64,000 nt of DNA from Scilla litardierei (lineage: Eukaryota; Streptophyta; Magnoliopsida; Asparagales; Asparagaceae), in NCBI GenBank assembly GCA_030789695.1, contig CM061142.1, forward strand, positions 571,817,281 to 571,881,280. Direction: 5' to 3'. This document shows positions 44,151-56,195 of the stretch, piece by piece. The translations under genes and the position numbers were made by a program. The notes below the pieces were generated by a model. The model ran no database searches, was not told the origin of the DNA, and saw nothing but the letters and a program-made list of their open reading frames with translations. Position 1 is the stretch's first letter, and each line of letters begins with the position of its first letter.

Positions 44151-46100
44151 GATCGAAATCCCCCAAGCTTACCTCTTACTCGTCCTCGAGGAAGATAAGT
44201 AAAAGGCGAACTCGGTGGATTCGGAAAACGAAAAACGAAAAACGAAAAACGAAGAAGAAAGAAGAAAGCGAAGAGGGAAGCTGTTAGATCATTTTCTCAG
44301 GACGTGGGTTTTGCTTACCCATATAGCATGCACCGAATGTAAAACACATGTCAAAGAATTTTATTTCGGTATCATAGTATAATGGTGCAAATAGAAATAG
44401 AAAACCCAAGAATATCGATATAGAATGAAAAACGGAATAATTTTAGAATTAACATCGTCTGAATCATTTAAAGCGGTATACAATATCGCAGATCACACAC
44501 TTTTCAATTGAACGCTTTCTATGAGGAGTATAAAAATATCACGCAATAGAATAGAAAGAATAGAAAAGCGTGGATTTCATGAAATGAGTGCTAGGCATAG
44601 ATTTCTGGATTTCGTGAAGCTAAAACGATCTTACCGAGTATAGAATATTACTTAGCCTAGGTTGTCGTGCACCGTCAAGTAGTCACTCTCTCACACATCG
44701 TTGAATTCTCTCCCCCAAGCTTATCTATAAGCGTGGTGGCATAAAAAACAATATTTACATCCCCATTTTTATGAAGCTCCAAAAGTAATGAAAATAAAAA
44801 CAAAAAGAGAGAAGAAAGAGAGAACATGAGATGGGATCGTTTATTGAGATTCTTTTCTCTTTTCTTTTCTTTTTCTTTTTCTTTTTCTCCTTTTTTTCTT
44901 TTTTTTTCCTTTTTTTTTCTTTTTTTTCAATAGCATATATGCACAATGATCCCAAATCAAAGAGAAATAAGGATATACAAGAATTTTTCTTTTTCTTTCT
45001 TTGGTTTTGGGAAATTTGGAGCTAGGAATTAATAGCGGGGGAAATGCCATATATTAGAATCGCTAAGGGGAGATTCACCAATGATTTTAAAATAGAGAAT
45101 TGATGTTCAAGATATGTGGAGAAAGAAATAAATATGACTCTCAGTTCACTCTATAGGACGTGCACGACAACTTCAGCAGGGTAATCTAATCTACTCAGTT
45201 TTGATCACAAAAAAGCTAAACTAATCCAGATTTATCATAGCTAACATCATTCAAACATCCTGAAGTGAAATGTACAAATCATGCATATAGAAGTGATATA
45301 GGCAAAGAAAACGGTACTCCAGATATAAGCATTCAATGCGTGAATCTTGGTGTGTTTTCTGCGATAGCATACATATGAATATTCAGACTCAGCTAATAAT
45401 AAAATTTCATCCATTTTCATACGGAAAAAGTGTGGGTTACTATCTCTAAATGCAAGGCAAATCACAGCATATGATATCGGAAATAAAACCTAGGACATGC
45501 CAAATATAGCATGCATATAGAGAAAGCTAACTCCACGTCATCATCATCATAGAAAAGTCATCTCTAGCATGAGATGAAAAAGAAATAAAGATAAAGAGGG
45601 AAAATGAAACTATTTACAATTCAGCACACAAAGAAAATAAGAAAAACGTGATGCATGGTAAAAAAAAGAAAAATGATGAAAATAAGTGCTAAAGCGGAAA
45701 ATGGCGTGAAAAAAACTAAAAATAAAGGTGGTAAATCGAAAAGAATGTGAGAACTCACTCCCCCAAGCTAAAGTGCACAGTGTCCTCAATGTGCGAAGTG
45801 TGGCACACCGAGAGACATGTAAAGGGAGGGGTAAGTGAGGATGCATGCATGAGGAAAAAGAAAATAAAAATAACGAAATGAAAAATATGATGCGGACATG
45901 ATGCATGCAGATACAGGAGTGAAACAGATATAAAAGTGTGACACCAAAAACTCTCCCTCCCTCCGAAAAAGATATATAAAGATGTGAACAAAATGTGTAC
46001 CCAAAAACAGTGAGGGGAGGGGGGTGGTGGACAGAAATCAACAGGACCCAGCAGAGACGGGCAGCACGACGGCAAAAAGAATCCATGGCATCAAGGGTGC
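44151..46100. other. Athila non-coding tail with three purine-tract motifs
   Basis: Minus-strand AGCTTGGGGG(A) or AGCTTGGGGGAGTG-like tracts appear at about 44161, 44708 and 45758 (plus-strand CCCCCAAGCT). A pyrimidine-rich run fills 44850-44930. No coding frame is credible. Confidence 0.65.
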
Positions 46101-48191
46101 CTACGAGGGTGGGTCTGCGCCGTCTCCGTCCTGAGGCGGAGGTGGGGGTGGCGGCGGCTGGGGAATAGGCTGCTGAGCGGGTGTGGGTGAGGGAGAGGAA
46201 GCAGGCTGGGTGTGGGTGGGTGTGGGGGTGCGAGCCTGCTGGGTGGGAGTGGGAGTGGGTGCGCGAGGAAGCCGCTCGAGAACCTGTGTGAGGCAATAGT
46301 GAATGTGTGGAAGTAGGTCGAAGCGGCGAGCCATATCGGTGACGGTGGCGGACAGGGTCCTAAGGTCACCTCTGAGGCCACTCACCGCCCCCTCGAGAGC
46401 ACGAATGCTCTGAAGTACAGTGTCGGGGGGAGGTGGTGCGGAGGGACGCACCTGTCTGTGCTGTGCAGGACGAGGCTGGCGTACTCGGGTGGCATAGGTG
46501 ATGGGCTCAGCAGGTAGGTGGAGGAAAGGTGCTGTGCTCGCAAGTGTGGGCCTAGCCTCAGTGTGAGGCCGGGGCGCAGGCTGGTAAGAAGTGGAGGCAA
46601 CAGCAACGGAAGTGGAGTATAAAAGTGGCGACGAGGCGGCCAGAGAGGTCGGCGACACAGACGTGTGGACAGACGCCGCGACACTCTCAGAAAAAACGGC
46701 TGCGGTGGAGACAGAGGCGGAAACCACGGTCTCCACGGCGGCAGCAAAAGAGGGCTCTCCGCTCTCAACTACAGTCGGTGGGCGCTCGGGTAGGGCGGAG
46801 GAAACAGGCTCAACGGACAGAGGGCCAGCTGTGGTGGTGGGCGTGGAGGTAGCGGAGGTCGGCTCAGCGAGGGTACTCCCGACACCGGCAGAAGTGTGGA
46901 TAGAGGTGTCGGGAGCAGCAGAAATATCAGGCTGCTGAGGGGCCACGGGGTCAGCAGGAGCAGCGGAGTCAGCGGGTGCAGCGTGGGTAGCGTGGGCCTG
47001 CTCAGCCTCCTCGGCCTCAAGCACATAGGCGGCGGGGATCAGGAGATCCATCGCCGGAAGCCAGTCCACCTGTGCTGGTGCAATCTGAGTCCGAGCTGGG
47101 CTCGGAAGGATCATGTAATCTGCACCGAATGGACCGTGCAACCAAACCTAGTGCCGCTGACCATGCGGACGAAGCATCTTCATCCGGGCCATGACATCTA
47201 TGGACAGTGAAGTGGGGCCCGGGGCTCGTCGCAGGTCAGCAGGAAGGTCCTCGCCGGTCATAAGAGTGAGCAGGGTGATCAGACCGCCGCAGCATATCGG
47301 TGAGCGAGCACCCACCGATACGATGATGCGATCCAAAAACCAGCTCGCGATATCGATCACGACGGCGGGGACCAACTCGTCACCCTCCCTAGATAGAGCT
47401 CTTGGGCACGTCATCGCGTAGAGCATATAAAGCTCCGGTGTGGACATCGTCCCAGGCTCATATCTCGCCAAAAAGGTAATCGCCATAAGGCGCTGAGCTA
47501 TGCGGAGGCAAGGGTGAACGATGGCCGAGGCCTTGGCCCTACTAGGGTCGAAGGCAGCAGGTAGACCCGTAATCCGGGCCCAGAAAGTGCCGGCATTGAA
47601 GGAAGGTGGGGGAATGTGAGTGGGGGTGTAACCACGGTCGGCCCCGGGGACATCGGGCCACGAGAAGAAGGCTCTCATCATACTGAGAGTGACCTGGCAC
47701 TCTTAGTCCATGAACCCGAACGAGCATCCCTCGTCGGTCCGGGCGATGGAACTAAGCACCTCAAGTGTTGGACGGACGAACGTGTCCGCCGACACCTGGA
47801 AGAAATCTCGCCAACCCACGTTGTCATACAACGTGAGCATCCCCTCGAGTACCCCCAGGCGTCCTAGGTCTGCAAGGTGTGCGAACCTGGAGGGTACGAT
47901 CGAGCGCTGGGAAATGCGCTCGAAGACGACGCGGTGTGCGTCGTCCCGGAACGTAATCCCCAGCGGCCCGATAAGTGGAGCCGGTGGTGGTGGCTGTGGA
48001 ACGGCAGGGAGTGGCTGTGCGGGGTGAATGGGCTCTGCAGGCTGTGCGGGGTGTGCGGGGTGTGCGGGATGTACGGGGTGTGGTGGTGTAGGCGGAGGAG
48101 AGTCTTCCACCTCGTGGGAGGGGCCGGGCTCATCCGATCGCTTCCGCTTGGTGGAAGCTCTCCGGGTGCGTGGCCGTGTCCGGGGCGGCAT
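46101..48191 (-). pseudogene. ATHILA ORF-type protein (env position), two stops
   Basis: One minus-strand frame of about 697 codons starts MPPRTRPRTRRASTKRKRSD, a basic nuclear-localisation-like N-terminus, then has a Pro/His-rich stretch. The conserved part (SRFAHLADLGRLGVLEGMLT, NVGWRDFFQVSADTFVRPTL, FLARYEPGTMSTPELYMLYA) resembles the ATHILA ORF-1 / putative plant transposon protein family of unknown function. The C-terminal half is Ala/Pro/Thr-rich and ends in a short coiled-coil-like segment. TAA at 47703-47705 and TAG at 47148-47150 interrupt it. It lies downstream of gag-protease, the place of the env-like ORF in Athila elements, but I see no signal peptide or membrane segment. Confidence 0.75.
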
Positions 48192-49424
48192 GTGGGCCCC
48201 GGGTGCTCACCAAAAACGTGAAAAATGCGGCGTGCGTAAAATAAAGGAAAGAGTATATCGCGACACACCGCGAGAGAAAAGTAATGGAGGCGTGCGAAGA
48301 CGACGCCTCCACGTAGCCCAAAACGATCCCTGGAAGCTCCCCTGGGCTCCCCTAAGCTCCCCAATTTAACCTGCGCATCAAACGAAGAGATTAGCGTGTA
48401 ATATTCAAAACGTATGGGGGGTTAGGGGTATAATAGATAGAAATTGAATTTAATTTGGGTTTGGGGTTCGTTAGACACATGGATCATCGAAAAATACGCA
48501 AAAGAGGTGAAATAGGCAAGAAATCGGGATACCGGAGCTCGGCCGGCGAAGTGGTCGCCGGCGGCGACTCAGGCGAGGCGGAGGGGCGGTCGGCCGGCGG
48601 TGGTCGGTCGAGCGCGGCGGCGGGGCGAGTGGGTCGGGCGAGCGAGGGAGGATCGGGCTCGGGGGAGTCGAAGGGTCGGGCGTTTGGGTTTTAACTCGTT
48701 TCGAAAAACGCGCCCCCCCGCGCCCCCCACGCCCCCCTTTTATAGAAAAAGTTACGACTCAGCCGAGTGACTAAGTTGCTCGGCCGAGTGAACTCAACGG
48801 AATTACTTTGAAAAATTCCTCCCTGCTTACGATTCGGCCGAGTGGCCTTGCCACCCTCGGCCGAGCGGAGTAAGTCCATTCGGCCGAGTGGCTCAAGCTA
48901 CTCGGCAAGACTCGCCCTAGGAGCGTATCAGTTTTACTCGGCCGAGTGCATATATATACTCGGCCGAGTAGCAATTATACTGAAATCAAGAAAAGAAACA
49001 AAGAGTTGGGTACAGCAGACTTCCCTCGTTCGTGAGCCGCTCGGGCGGACGAACTTATGTGCTCGGCCGAGTGACTAGTATACTCGGCCGAGTGAACCCT
49101 GTTTTCTGCTGTTTGGCTTCGTTTGGGCTCTAAACTCTGTTTTTCTTCCTCCGGTCGATTTCATCTTCCTCCTAAGCATTGAGCGCCTTCCTGGAGCGCT
49201 CCTCGTCGCCTTGTTCATCCTCCTAATGATAGGTACCTCGTTCTCCTCTCCTGTCAAAGAAAAATAGGACCCGTTATCACGAAATTTTTGGGCGAACGAC
49301 TCAAAACACTAATAAATTCTAAAACAAAAATAAAGGAAAAGTAAAAAATAAAGCGATAACCGTCGGGTTGCCTCCCCACAAGCGCTCGTTTAAGGTCGTG
49401 AGCTCGACCCCCTATGATTTTCAA
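48192..49424. other. Athila region between protease and ORF; pol deleted
   Basis: Minus-strand CAAGCGCTTGTGGGGAGGCA (about 49367-49390) is the short motif that follows pol in Athila elements, so the deletion joins protease nearly directly to this point. 48750-49100 holds about ten CTCGGCCGAG-type palindromes like those of the LTR. 48540-48690 is GC-rich (GGCGG/GGGCGAG). Confidence 0.65.
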
Positions 49425-50033
49425 TTAATGCGGGATATTGGGTGCATATGAGATGCACCCGTCAAATTTTCCGGGGAGAAGGCTTGGATTCGGAAGTTGC
49501 GGCGGCGTGTTCTCCCTCGGTGATCTCTCGTCTCGAGTAGTGTTGGGGGATGGCTCCCCTAAGCTAGTGCTTGCTCCGGTCCTCGGCTTCACCGGTGACA
49601 CCGATTTCCGTATCGGCGGAGCTTTCTTCGGAGACTTCAATTTTGAGAGCTTGCAGAGCTCTCGAATCCTTGCGACATCAGCGTCGCCTTCGTCAATTTC
49701 CATGGAGAAGTCGGGGGAATGCTCCATCTTTTCTTCTTGGCCCAAGTCCGGCCCTTCCTCAAAATCATCATTGAACATAGCGCCGATCGAATGGGGAATC
49801 GCCTCCTCAATAACCTCGTCAAGGAGGTCCATATAGTCCAGCTCCTCATGATAAGGCATGTGTTTCATTGCCTTGGGAATATGAAGCTCCACCTCGATGT
49901 TGCCGACATTCAATGTTAGAGTTCCTTCACGTACGTCGACAATGACACCGGCGGTGGCGAGGAACGGGCGTCCAAGTATTAGTGACGTATCTCCCTCCTC
50001 CTTAACATCCATGATCACGAAGTCACATGGCAA
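49425..50033 (-). pseudogene. Athila-like protease C-terminal part (frameshifted)
   Basis: The frame starts CDFVIMDVKEEGDTSLILGR with PFLATAGVIVDVREGTL, the usual second half of the Athila aspartic protease, then an acidic linker (YHEELDYMDLLDEVIEEA). It is one base out of frame with the gag frame; the shift lies in a seven-base C run at 50041-50047. The tail ends in unrelated residues just before the deleted pol. Confidence 0.75.
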
Positions 50034-52080
50034 ACATATGCCCCCCCGGGACTTGTAGCGGGATGTCCTCTGCGATCCCTACCGGCCTTGTGATCCGACC
50101 ATCGGCTAGTTGTATCCGCATGTCGGTAGGCTTCAATTTCGTGCCGGTATTTAGCCTTAGGAACATAGAGAGAGGCATGAGGCTAACACTAGCCCCTAAT
50201 TCCACCAACGCCTTTTGTAGAGGGACGCCACCCAAGGTGCAAGGAATTCGAAAACTCCCCGGGTCTTTGAATTTGACGGGCTCCTTCTCTCTCTTGGTGA
50301 ACCAAGAGCCCTCCTTGGCGAGCATAATTTTCTCCTTCCTCTTTCTTCCCGTAATCAAATCTTTAAGGAACTTGGCGTATGTCGGATTTTCCACGATAGC
50401 GTCGAGGAAAGGAATGTTGAGGCTTACCCCTCTTAAATACTCGAGAAACTTTGCTAGCCGTTTCTCCATTTTTGCTCTAGCAAGCCTCTGAGGGAATGGG
50501 ACCGGTGGCATAAAACGCCTCTCTTCAATCAATTTCTCCGCTCTAGACCTTTCTTCCCTTTGCGGCTCTTTCTCCATCTCAACTTCAACGACCGACTCAA
50601 TTGGCTCTACATTCTCCTCCACGGGCTCCTCGGTTGGAATCATGACGGGAGTGGTATCCTTCCCGCCCCTAGTTGTAATGGCAACCACGACATTGATGTG
50701 GCCGGTGTTGCCCCGTGGGGTTTGCTCGGGTTGAGCCGGCAATTGTTGAGTATTTCGATTGAGCAACGCCAATTGCTCCGAGATTTGGGCTACAACGGTT
50801 GTAAGGGAGTCTTGGCCCGCCTTCAAAGAAGCATTGATCTTCTTTTGCTCGACCATAAACTCCTCTACTTTAGCTTCAAATTCGGATCGTTGTTGAGCTT
50901 GTGGAGGGTTTGGATTTCTCCACCCTTGATTGTATCTGGGCGGCCTATAGGGTCCAACTTGTTGCTTTGGTGCGAAATTTTGTTGTGGAGGCCCCCTCGG
51001 TGGATAATGTTGTTGTTGTTGCGGTGGTGGTCGAGCTTGTTGAGGTGGTTGTTGCGGCGGGTTCAACGATCCTTCATTGTTGGCGTAGGAGAAACCGGGA
51101 TGGTTTCTAGTGGCTGGATTGGCCCAATATCCTTGGTTCCCCGCGACGTATTGAACTTGCTCTAAAGAGCCCTCTACTTGTTCTCCTCCCAAATACATAG
51201 CTTGGGATTGGTCTTGCCAATCACACATTTGATTCGTTGGTGCGGATGTGGAGGGGGTTCCTTGGGGCTCCGTGATATACTTCTCCAGTCTCTCCACTAC
51301 CTTGTGGAGAGAATCAAACTTGTTTGTCAGCTCCGCTACGTCCTTTGCCTCATAGATGCTTGATGGCTTCAAGGAGGACGAAGAGTGTCCTCGCTCGTCG
51401 CCCCATTGTTGATTATTTGAGGCCATCTCCTCAATTAGGGCCGTAGCTTCGTCAGGAGTCTTCGATAAGATGGCACCATTTGCTGCGGCATCAATAATCT
51501 GCTTGGTCCCCGGTTGGAGACCATTATAGAAGCTATGGACGAGCTCCCAATCTTCGATGCTATGGTGGGGGCATTGATGCTGCAGATCTTTGAAGCGCTC
51601 CCAAGCCTCGTAGAGTATCTCTTGGGGTCCTTGCTTGAAGGACATGAGAGCACTCCTAATCTTTACCGTCTTGGAGGGAGGATAGAACTTGTCAATGAAC
51701 GCGCTCGCCAACTCATCCTATGTGGTAAAGACTCCCTCAGCTTGCGTCCTCAACCAATAAAGAGCTTTATCCTTTAATGTGAAGGGGAAGAAGCGCAGTC
51801 TGATGGCATTGATGGAGACCCCCGTCATCTGAAATGTGGCGCACTTCGACAAAAATAGCTGGATGTGGTAGTGAGGATTTTCATGGGCGTTCCCATGAAA
51901 TGGATCCTGCTGCATCAGAACCGCTAGTCCGGTCTTCAGCTTAAAATTCTTGTCGGCCGCCAACTCCGGCATGGCAATGGACGAGGTCGTAGAAGAGGTC
52001 TTAGGCTGGAGCCTATCTCGAATAGAAATAATCCTCGCCATTCTTGCCGCTAATTGTTCCGCAGTTTCCGGGTTGGTCAT
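50023..52080 (-). pseudogene. Athila-like Gag and protease start, one stop
   Basis: The frame starts MTNPETAEQLAARMARIISI. The capsid part (PHYHIQLFLSKCATFQMTGV, LRFFPFTLKDKALYWLRTQA, AFIDKFYPPSKTVKIRSALM, SFYNGLQPGTKQIIDAA) is the retrotransposon gag domain (PF03732 type). A long Gln/Pro-rich stretch follows (QQPPQQARPPPQQQQHYPP), then a Glu-rich linker and the protease motif ALVELGASVSLMPLSMF, in which Glu stands where the catalytic Asp is expected. TAG at 51718-51720 stops the frame after GVFTT; the same frame continues DELASAFID. Gag forms the particle that packages element RNA. Confidence 0.88.
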
Positions 52081-52307
52081 AAACCTCCCTTCGGATCTTG
52101 TCTCCTCTCCGCTCTAATTCGCCGCACAGTACGTTCAATCTCGGGATCAAATAATATAGCTTCAGGGTCCGCCGTTGATCTCGTGTACATGCAATGGGAA
52201 AACAGAGTTTCAAAGAAATGATTAGCACAGTGGAAGGGTTAGATAAAAATAAAGAAATAAAACAAAAAGAAGAAATAGCTAGGGTGATAAGATCAAACAC
52301 AATCGCC
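52081..52307 (-). other. Athila 5' leader
   Basis: About 230 bases between primer site and gag ATG. No other coding frame is supported. Confidence 0.6.
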
Positions 52308-52325
52308 TCCCCGGCAGCGGCGCCA
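52308..52325 (-). other. Athila-type primer binding site
   Basis: The minus strand reads TGGCGCCGCTGCCGGGGA six bases after the LTR end CCGATCA (spacer AGTTTT). This spacing and sequence are characteristic of Athila-lineage elements, thought to use a tRNA-Asp-type primer. Confidence 0.88.
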
Positions 52326-52331
52326 AAAACT

Positions 52332-54059
52332 TGATCGGCCCCGGATATATACCCGGAGAACGGTTGTAGTTTTACCGCAAGCGCACGGTGTAGCGGCGAG
52401 CGGGTTATCGAACACAGGGAGGCGAATGAAAGTGCCTGCTCCAGAAAACCTGGCTATGGGAACAGAAAAGAGGGAATTTGCCTTTTGGCGATCCTGTCAC
52501 AATCGTCAGACAAAGTATGGAGATATAAAATCAAATAAAGACGCCTAGGGAATGGGGAGTCCCCGCTACTCACCGTATCCCGTCAATGTGATTCACTGGT
52601 ATCAAAATTGCTAGGGTAGAATTTCGGATGAACTAGTTGCAACTGAATGTGAAACCTAGCTCACGCTCTCGCGCTGTTGCCGGTCTATAGCTTACCTAGG
52701 TTTGGGTCCAATCTCTTGCAAACCCTAGCCTAGGCAAGCTAGCATTAGGATCAACATCATCGTTCAATCGCGCCCCGAGCCCACTCTCGTGCAAACTCGG
52801 GCCGCGACCTAGGTTGGGATAGTTCCTACCCGTCCAATCTCTTGCAAACGAGTATCGGTATGGAATTGCAACCGAGAACCCTATTATCGGTCCAATCTCT
52901 TGCAAACCGATACTACGGAAACTCAATTTCAACCCAATTCAGATTTCTAGGGTTTCCTATCGAATTGGGATCCAATCTCTTGCAAATCCCAATCGATATG
53001 AACACCTAGCTATCCTTAGTATATCGATCCCAAACTAACCCTAATAGCAATTCTAGCAATATTTCTACCAAATCATCACAAATCAGAAATTGGGCTTGTA
53101 GGGTTCATCCCCACGCCCTAAGACGTATAGACTACTCACAATTCATATCACAAATACAAGAATAAACAATGGAAATAACAATAGAATTCATCACAATATT
53201 CAAATAAGCAATAAAAATGAGATTTTTAATGGAGAGGGAGACAAACCAATAGAGTTCTCCAAGAATCCAACAAAAATAAACTTTTCTATCCTCTCCAATC
53301 ACAAGAATCAAAAGCTAAAAAGTTTAATCTAAAAAGATGCAAAAAGTAAAGGAAAAAGCTCCCTAACCTAGGTTAAAAACTGGGGTTAAATACCCCCCAA
53401 AATCGTCCAAAAAAACTGTGACCAAAATGCCCCTGCGCAGCCTGAAAATCGCAATTTACGCTACATGCAGCGCGTCGCACTCGGCCGAGTGACAAAAGTC
53501 GCTCGGCCGAGTGACAAACCCTGAGAATTTCCAGTAAGTCTGGGGTCACGGGGGTCTTCACTTCAGGCATCGCTCGGCCGAGTGAGTTGTCGTCACTCGG
53601 CCGATGGCTTCTATTCACTCGGGCGGTCAGCATTTTCCACTCGGCCGAGTGGGTCTTCTGAAGCTCAGGCAGACGAAAAACAGTAAGTTGGCACTTTTTG
53701 ATGGGCGTCGTCTGAGTGCCACTCGGGCGGACGGGGTCTCGTCACTCGGCCGATGTGGCTTCCGATACTCGGCCGAATGCACACGTGAAGCGTGTTCGAT
53801 CTGGTCGGCCGAGCGGGGTCTCACTGGTCGGTCGAGTGACTCCTTCACTCGGCCGAGTGAGACACCAAAAATGCCCAAACAGCTTGTTTTTGCCTCCTCG
53901 TCGCTCCTACGACGTTCTTTCTTCTTTCGCTCCTCTCCAATAGCAAAATACCCCTCGGGGAAGTCATCAGTGACACTCTGGAGTAGGTGTATCACGGGAT
54001 CACTCCAAATCACTTCAAATCTCCTGAAATACGATAAAAACAACAAATCGTGAAAAGTA
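52332..54059 (-). repeat. 5' LTR of the Athila-like element, cut by the N gap
   Basis: It is collinear with 42315-44059, including the five hairpins and the CTCGGCCGAG swarm (53479-53865). Roughly 85-90 bases of its right end should lie in the gap. Compared with the 3' copy it lacks one CACTCGGCCGAGTG unit near 53850 and differs at a few substitutions. Confidence 0.85.
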
Positions 54060-54559
54060 NNNNNNNNNNNNNNNNNNNNNNNNNNNNNNNNNNNNNNNNN
54101 NNNNNNNNNNNNNNNNNNNNNNNNNNNNNNNNNNNNNNNNNNNNNNNNNNNNNNNNNNNNNNNNNNNNNNNNNNNNNNNNNNNNNNNNNNNNNNNNNNNN
54201 NNNNNNNNNNNNNNNNNNNNNNNNNNNNNNNNNNNNNNNNNNNNNNNNNNNNNNNNNNNNNNNNNNNNNNNNNNNNNNNNNNNNNNNNNNNNNNNNNNNN
54301 NNNNNNNNNNNNNNNNNNNNNNNNNNNNNNNNNNNNNNNNNNNNNNNNNNNNNNNNNNNNNNNNNNNNNNNNNNNNNNNNNNNNNNNNNNNNNNNNNNNN
54401 NNNNNNNNNNNNNNNNNNNNNNNNNNNNNNNNNNNNNNNNNNNNNNNNNNNNNNNNNNNNNNNNNNNNNNNNNNNNNNNNNNNNNNNNNNNNNNNNNNNN
54501 NNNNNNNNNNNNNNNNNNNNNNNNNNNNNNNNNNNNNNNNNNNNNNNNNNNNNNNNNNN
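54060..54559. other. 500-bp assembly gap (N)
   Basis: Exactly 500 Ns. The round size suggests a placeholder, so true distance and order across it are unknown. An LTR enters on the left and a copia protease on the right. Confidence 0.98.
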
Positions 54560-55511
54560 CCTTCGCTACGTGGTCTGTGGCCCCTGAATCAATCAACCAA
54601 AAATAGTTAGATTCAGCAAGAAACATGGAACTAGAAACACATATGTAACTAGCCCTACAAGTTACCTTGTCACTTCCATCTGTACACGTACGGGCGAAGT
54701 GACCGTACTTGTTGCACTTAAATCACTTGATCTTCTTCAAGTTTTTCTTCTTTGAGTGCACATTCTTTTGCCACTTAGTCTTCTTTGAGGTTTCCGGTTC
54801 TTGCTTTCGTTCGTTCACAAACCTTAAGCGTTTATTATTCCGCTTATTTCCTCCATGTGAGGAACCAACGGCCATGTGCACTTCTGCACTAGGTTTTGCG
54901 GCTTGAATCCGCTCTTCCTCGAGTTCGAGGTGTTTAGATACATCGCTTAAAGTTTTAATGCACTCATTATGAGTGAGGTGCATTTTCATGTTATCCCAGC
55001 TATCTGGGAGTGAACGAATGACTGCTTGGATCTGCTGTTCGTCAGACAGCGTAAGACCCGCATCCTTCAATTCAGCTATGAGATTCGCCATGTGGCGGAG
55101 ATGCTTTTTCATAGAATGATCTCGCCGCATCTTGTACGAATCAAATTGAATATTTAAGGAGCGGAGTTTGGTAACCGAAGTTCCACCAAACTTTATTTCT
55201 AGCTCAGACCATATGTCTTTGGCTAGGTCGAATTCCTGAAATAGACGCATTATGTCATTGTCCATTGCGGACAATAACGTAATACGTGCTATTTTGTTCT
55301 TTCGAGTCCAAGTATCATAAGCTTCCCGGTCCCTCTTGTGTTGGGCCGTATTGCCCAACTCAGGTTCTTCCATTATGTTTTGGAGTGTTTCAAGCACATC
55401 TTGCTCCTCCAAAACATATTGGATTTTTATTGACCAAAGTTTATAATTGTCGCCGTTGAGCTTTTCACCTTTGTTAAGCTCTGCGACAATGTTCTTAGAA
55501 GCGGTAGACAT
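54560..55511 (-). pseudogene. Copia Gag and protease start, one stop, runs into the gap
   Basis: The frame starts MSTASKNIVAELNKGEKLNG. Copia gag motifs (LNGDNYKLWSIKIQYVLEEQ, ARITLLSAMDNDIM, DIWSELEIKFGGTS, LADEL-like LIAELKDAGLTLSDEQQIQA) are followed by a basic segment. TGA at 54723-54725 falls exactly where the first Cys of the zinc knuckle is expected; after it come FKCNKYGHFARTC and, shortly after, the protease motif WLIDSGATDHVA before the Ns. One base change explains the break. The element's leader and primer site lie to the right (57539-57550). Confidence 0.85.
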
Positions 55512-55960
55512 ATTCGATTCAAAAAAACTGCAAAGAAGATGATAAACACGATCAAAATTCTATGCATAAAGTTTCGATTCTTTAAACACTTGATAAGATC
55601 CTTGGATGCGTTGAAATGTTACTCTAGAATCGAGAAGTTCACTACGTTCCCAACTACCATCTAGAAGTAACTTTCAAAGTATCCCTTTTACTTATCTCAA
55701 GTAAAAAGAAATCAGAAATGATACCCGTATGGTACCAGCAGCGGACAAAATACTTTTGAAAAACATATCTTTCAAAATAGAATAGGTGAGAGTTTGCGCA
55801 AAGAATTTTAGCGCAACAATTGCCAAGCCACGAGACCTGTTCTACACTCCCATGGGTTAGATAACCATGGCTGGATCGTGGTAGGACTTGGAATTCTAAA
55901 TTGCGCTATCCCGATTAAGGACGGGACATAACCTATTTGAAAACGCCTTTTTCAAAAATT
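55512..55960. other. Copia leader, unique part
   Basis: Sequence between the gag start and the tandem repeats. CTTTTACTTATCTCAAGTAAAAAG at 55685-55708 is a short palindrome-like stretch. No gene seen. Confidence 0.4.
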
Positions 55961-56195
55961 TGAAAATACATTGGCTAATCTCCGTAGAGTAGAGCACAAC
56001 GTTTATAAGTTCATTGGCTAATCTCCGTAGAGTAGAGCACAATGACATGGCTAATCTCGCATGAAGTAGAGCATTACGGCTAATCTTCAAGGAGTAGAGC
56101 ACAATTTCATAAGTACATTGGCTAATCTCCGTAGAGTAGAGCACAATGACTTGGCTAATCTCGCATGAAGTAGAGCACTATGGCTAGTCTTCAAG
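55960..56195. repeat. Three-part tandem repeat, about 130-bp higher-order unit
   Basis: Three related subunits alternate: GGCTAATCTCCGTAGAGTAG, GGCTAATCTCGCATGAAGTA and GGCTAATCTTCAAGGAGTAG, each followed by AGCAC(A/T). The order ABC appears at about 56013-56104 and again at 56119-56205, preceded by one A unit. Confidence 0.85.

Larger units (their letters stand above)
42315..54059 (-). mobile_element. Athila-like Ty3/gypsy element lacking RT and integrase
   Basis: Two LTR copies (42315-about 44150 and 52332 to the N gap) bracket about 8.2 kb. The element runs right to left: LTR, Athila-type primer site, gag, protease, a TCGTGAGCTCGACC/GGTTGCCTCCCC region, an ATHILA-ORF-type gene, purine tracts, LTR. 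Gag, protease and the ORF each carry stops or a frameshift. RT, RNase H and integrase are wholly absent between about 49420 and 48200. It must have been mobilised in trans or lost pol after insertion. The right end falls in the gap, so no target duplication can be checked. Confidence 0.88.

Noticed and set aside
44831..45050. Lys- or Phe-rich frames
   Set aside because: Translation of a pyrimidine-rich tract in the Athila tail.
46591..46938. Plus-strand 115-codon frame
   Set aside because: Shadow of the minus-strand ATHILA-type ORF, whose Ala/Pro/Thr codons leave the opposite strand open.
50027..51165. Plus-strand frames of 154 and 201 codons
   Set aside because: Opposite-strand shadows of Athila gag-protease, without homology.
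54015..54626. Frames spanning the Ns
   Set aside because: They are open only because N has no stop codon; the only real coding part is the copia protease start at 54560-54626.
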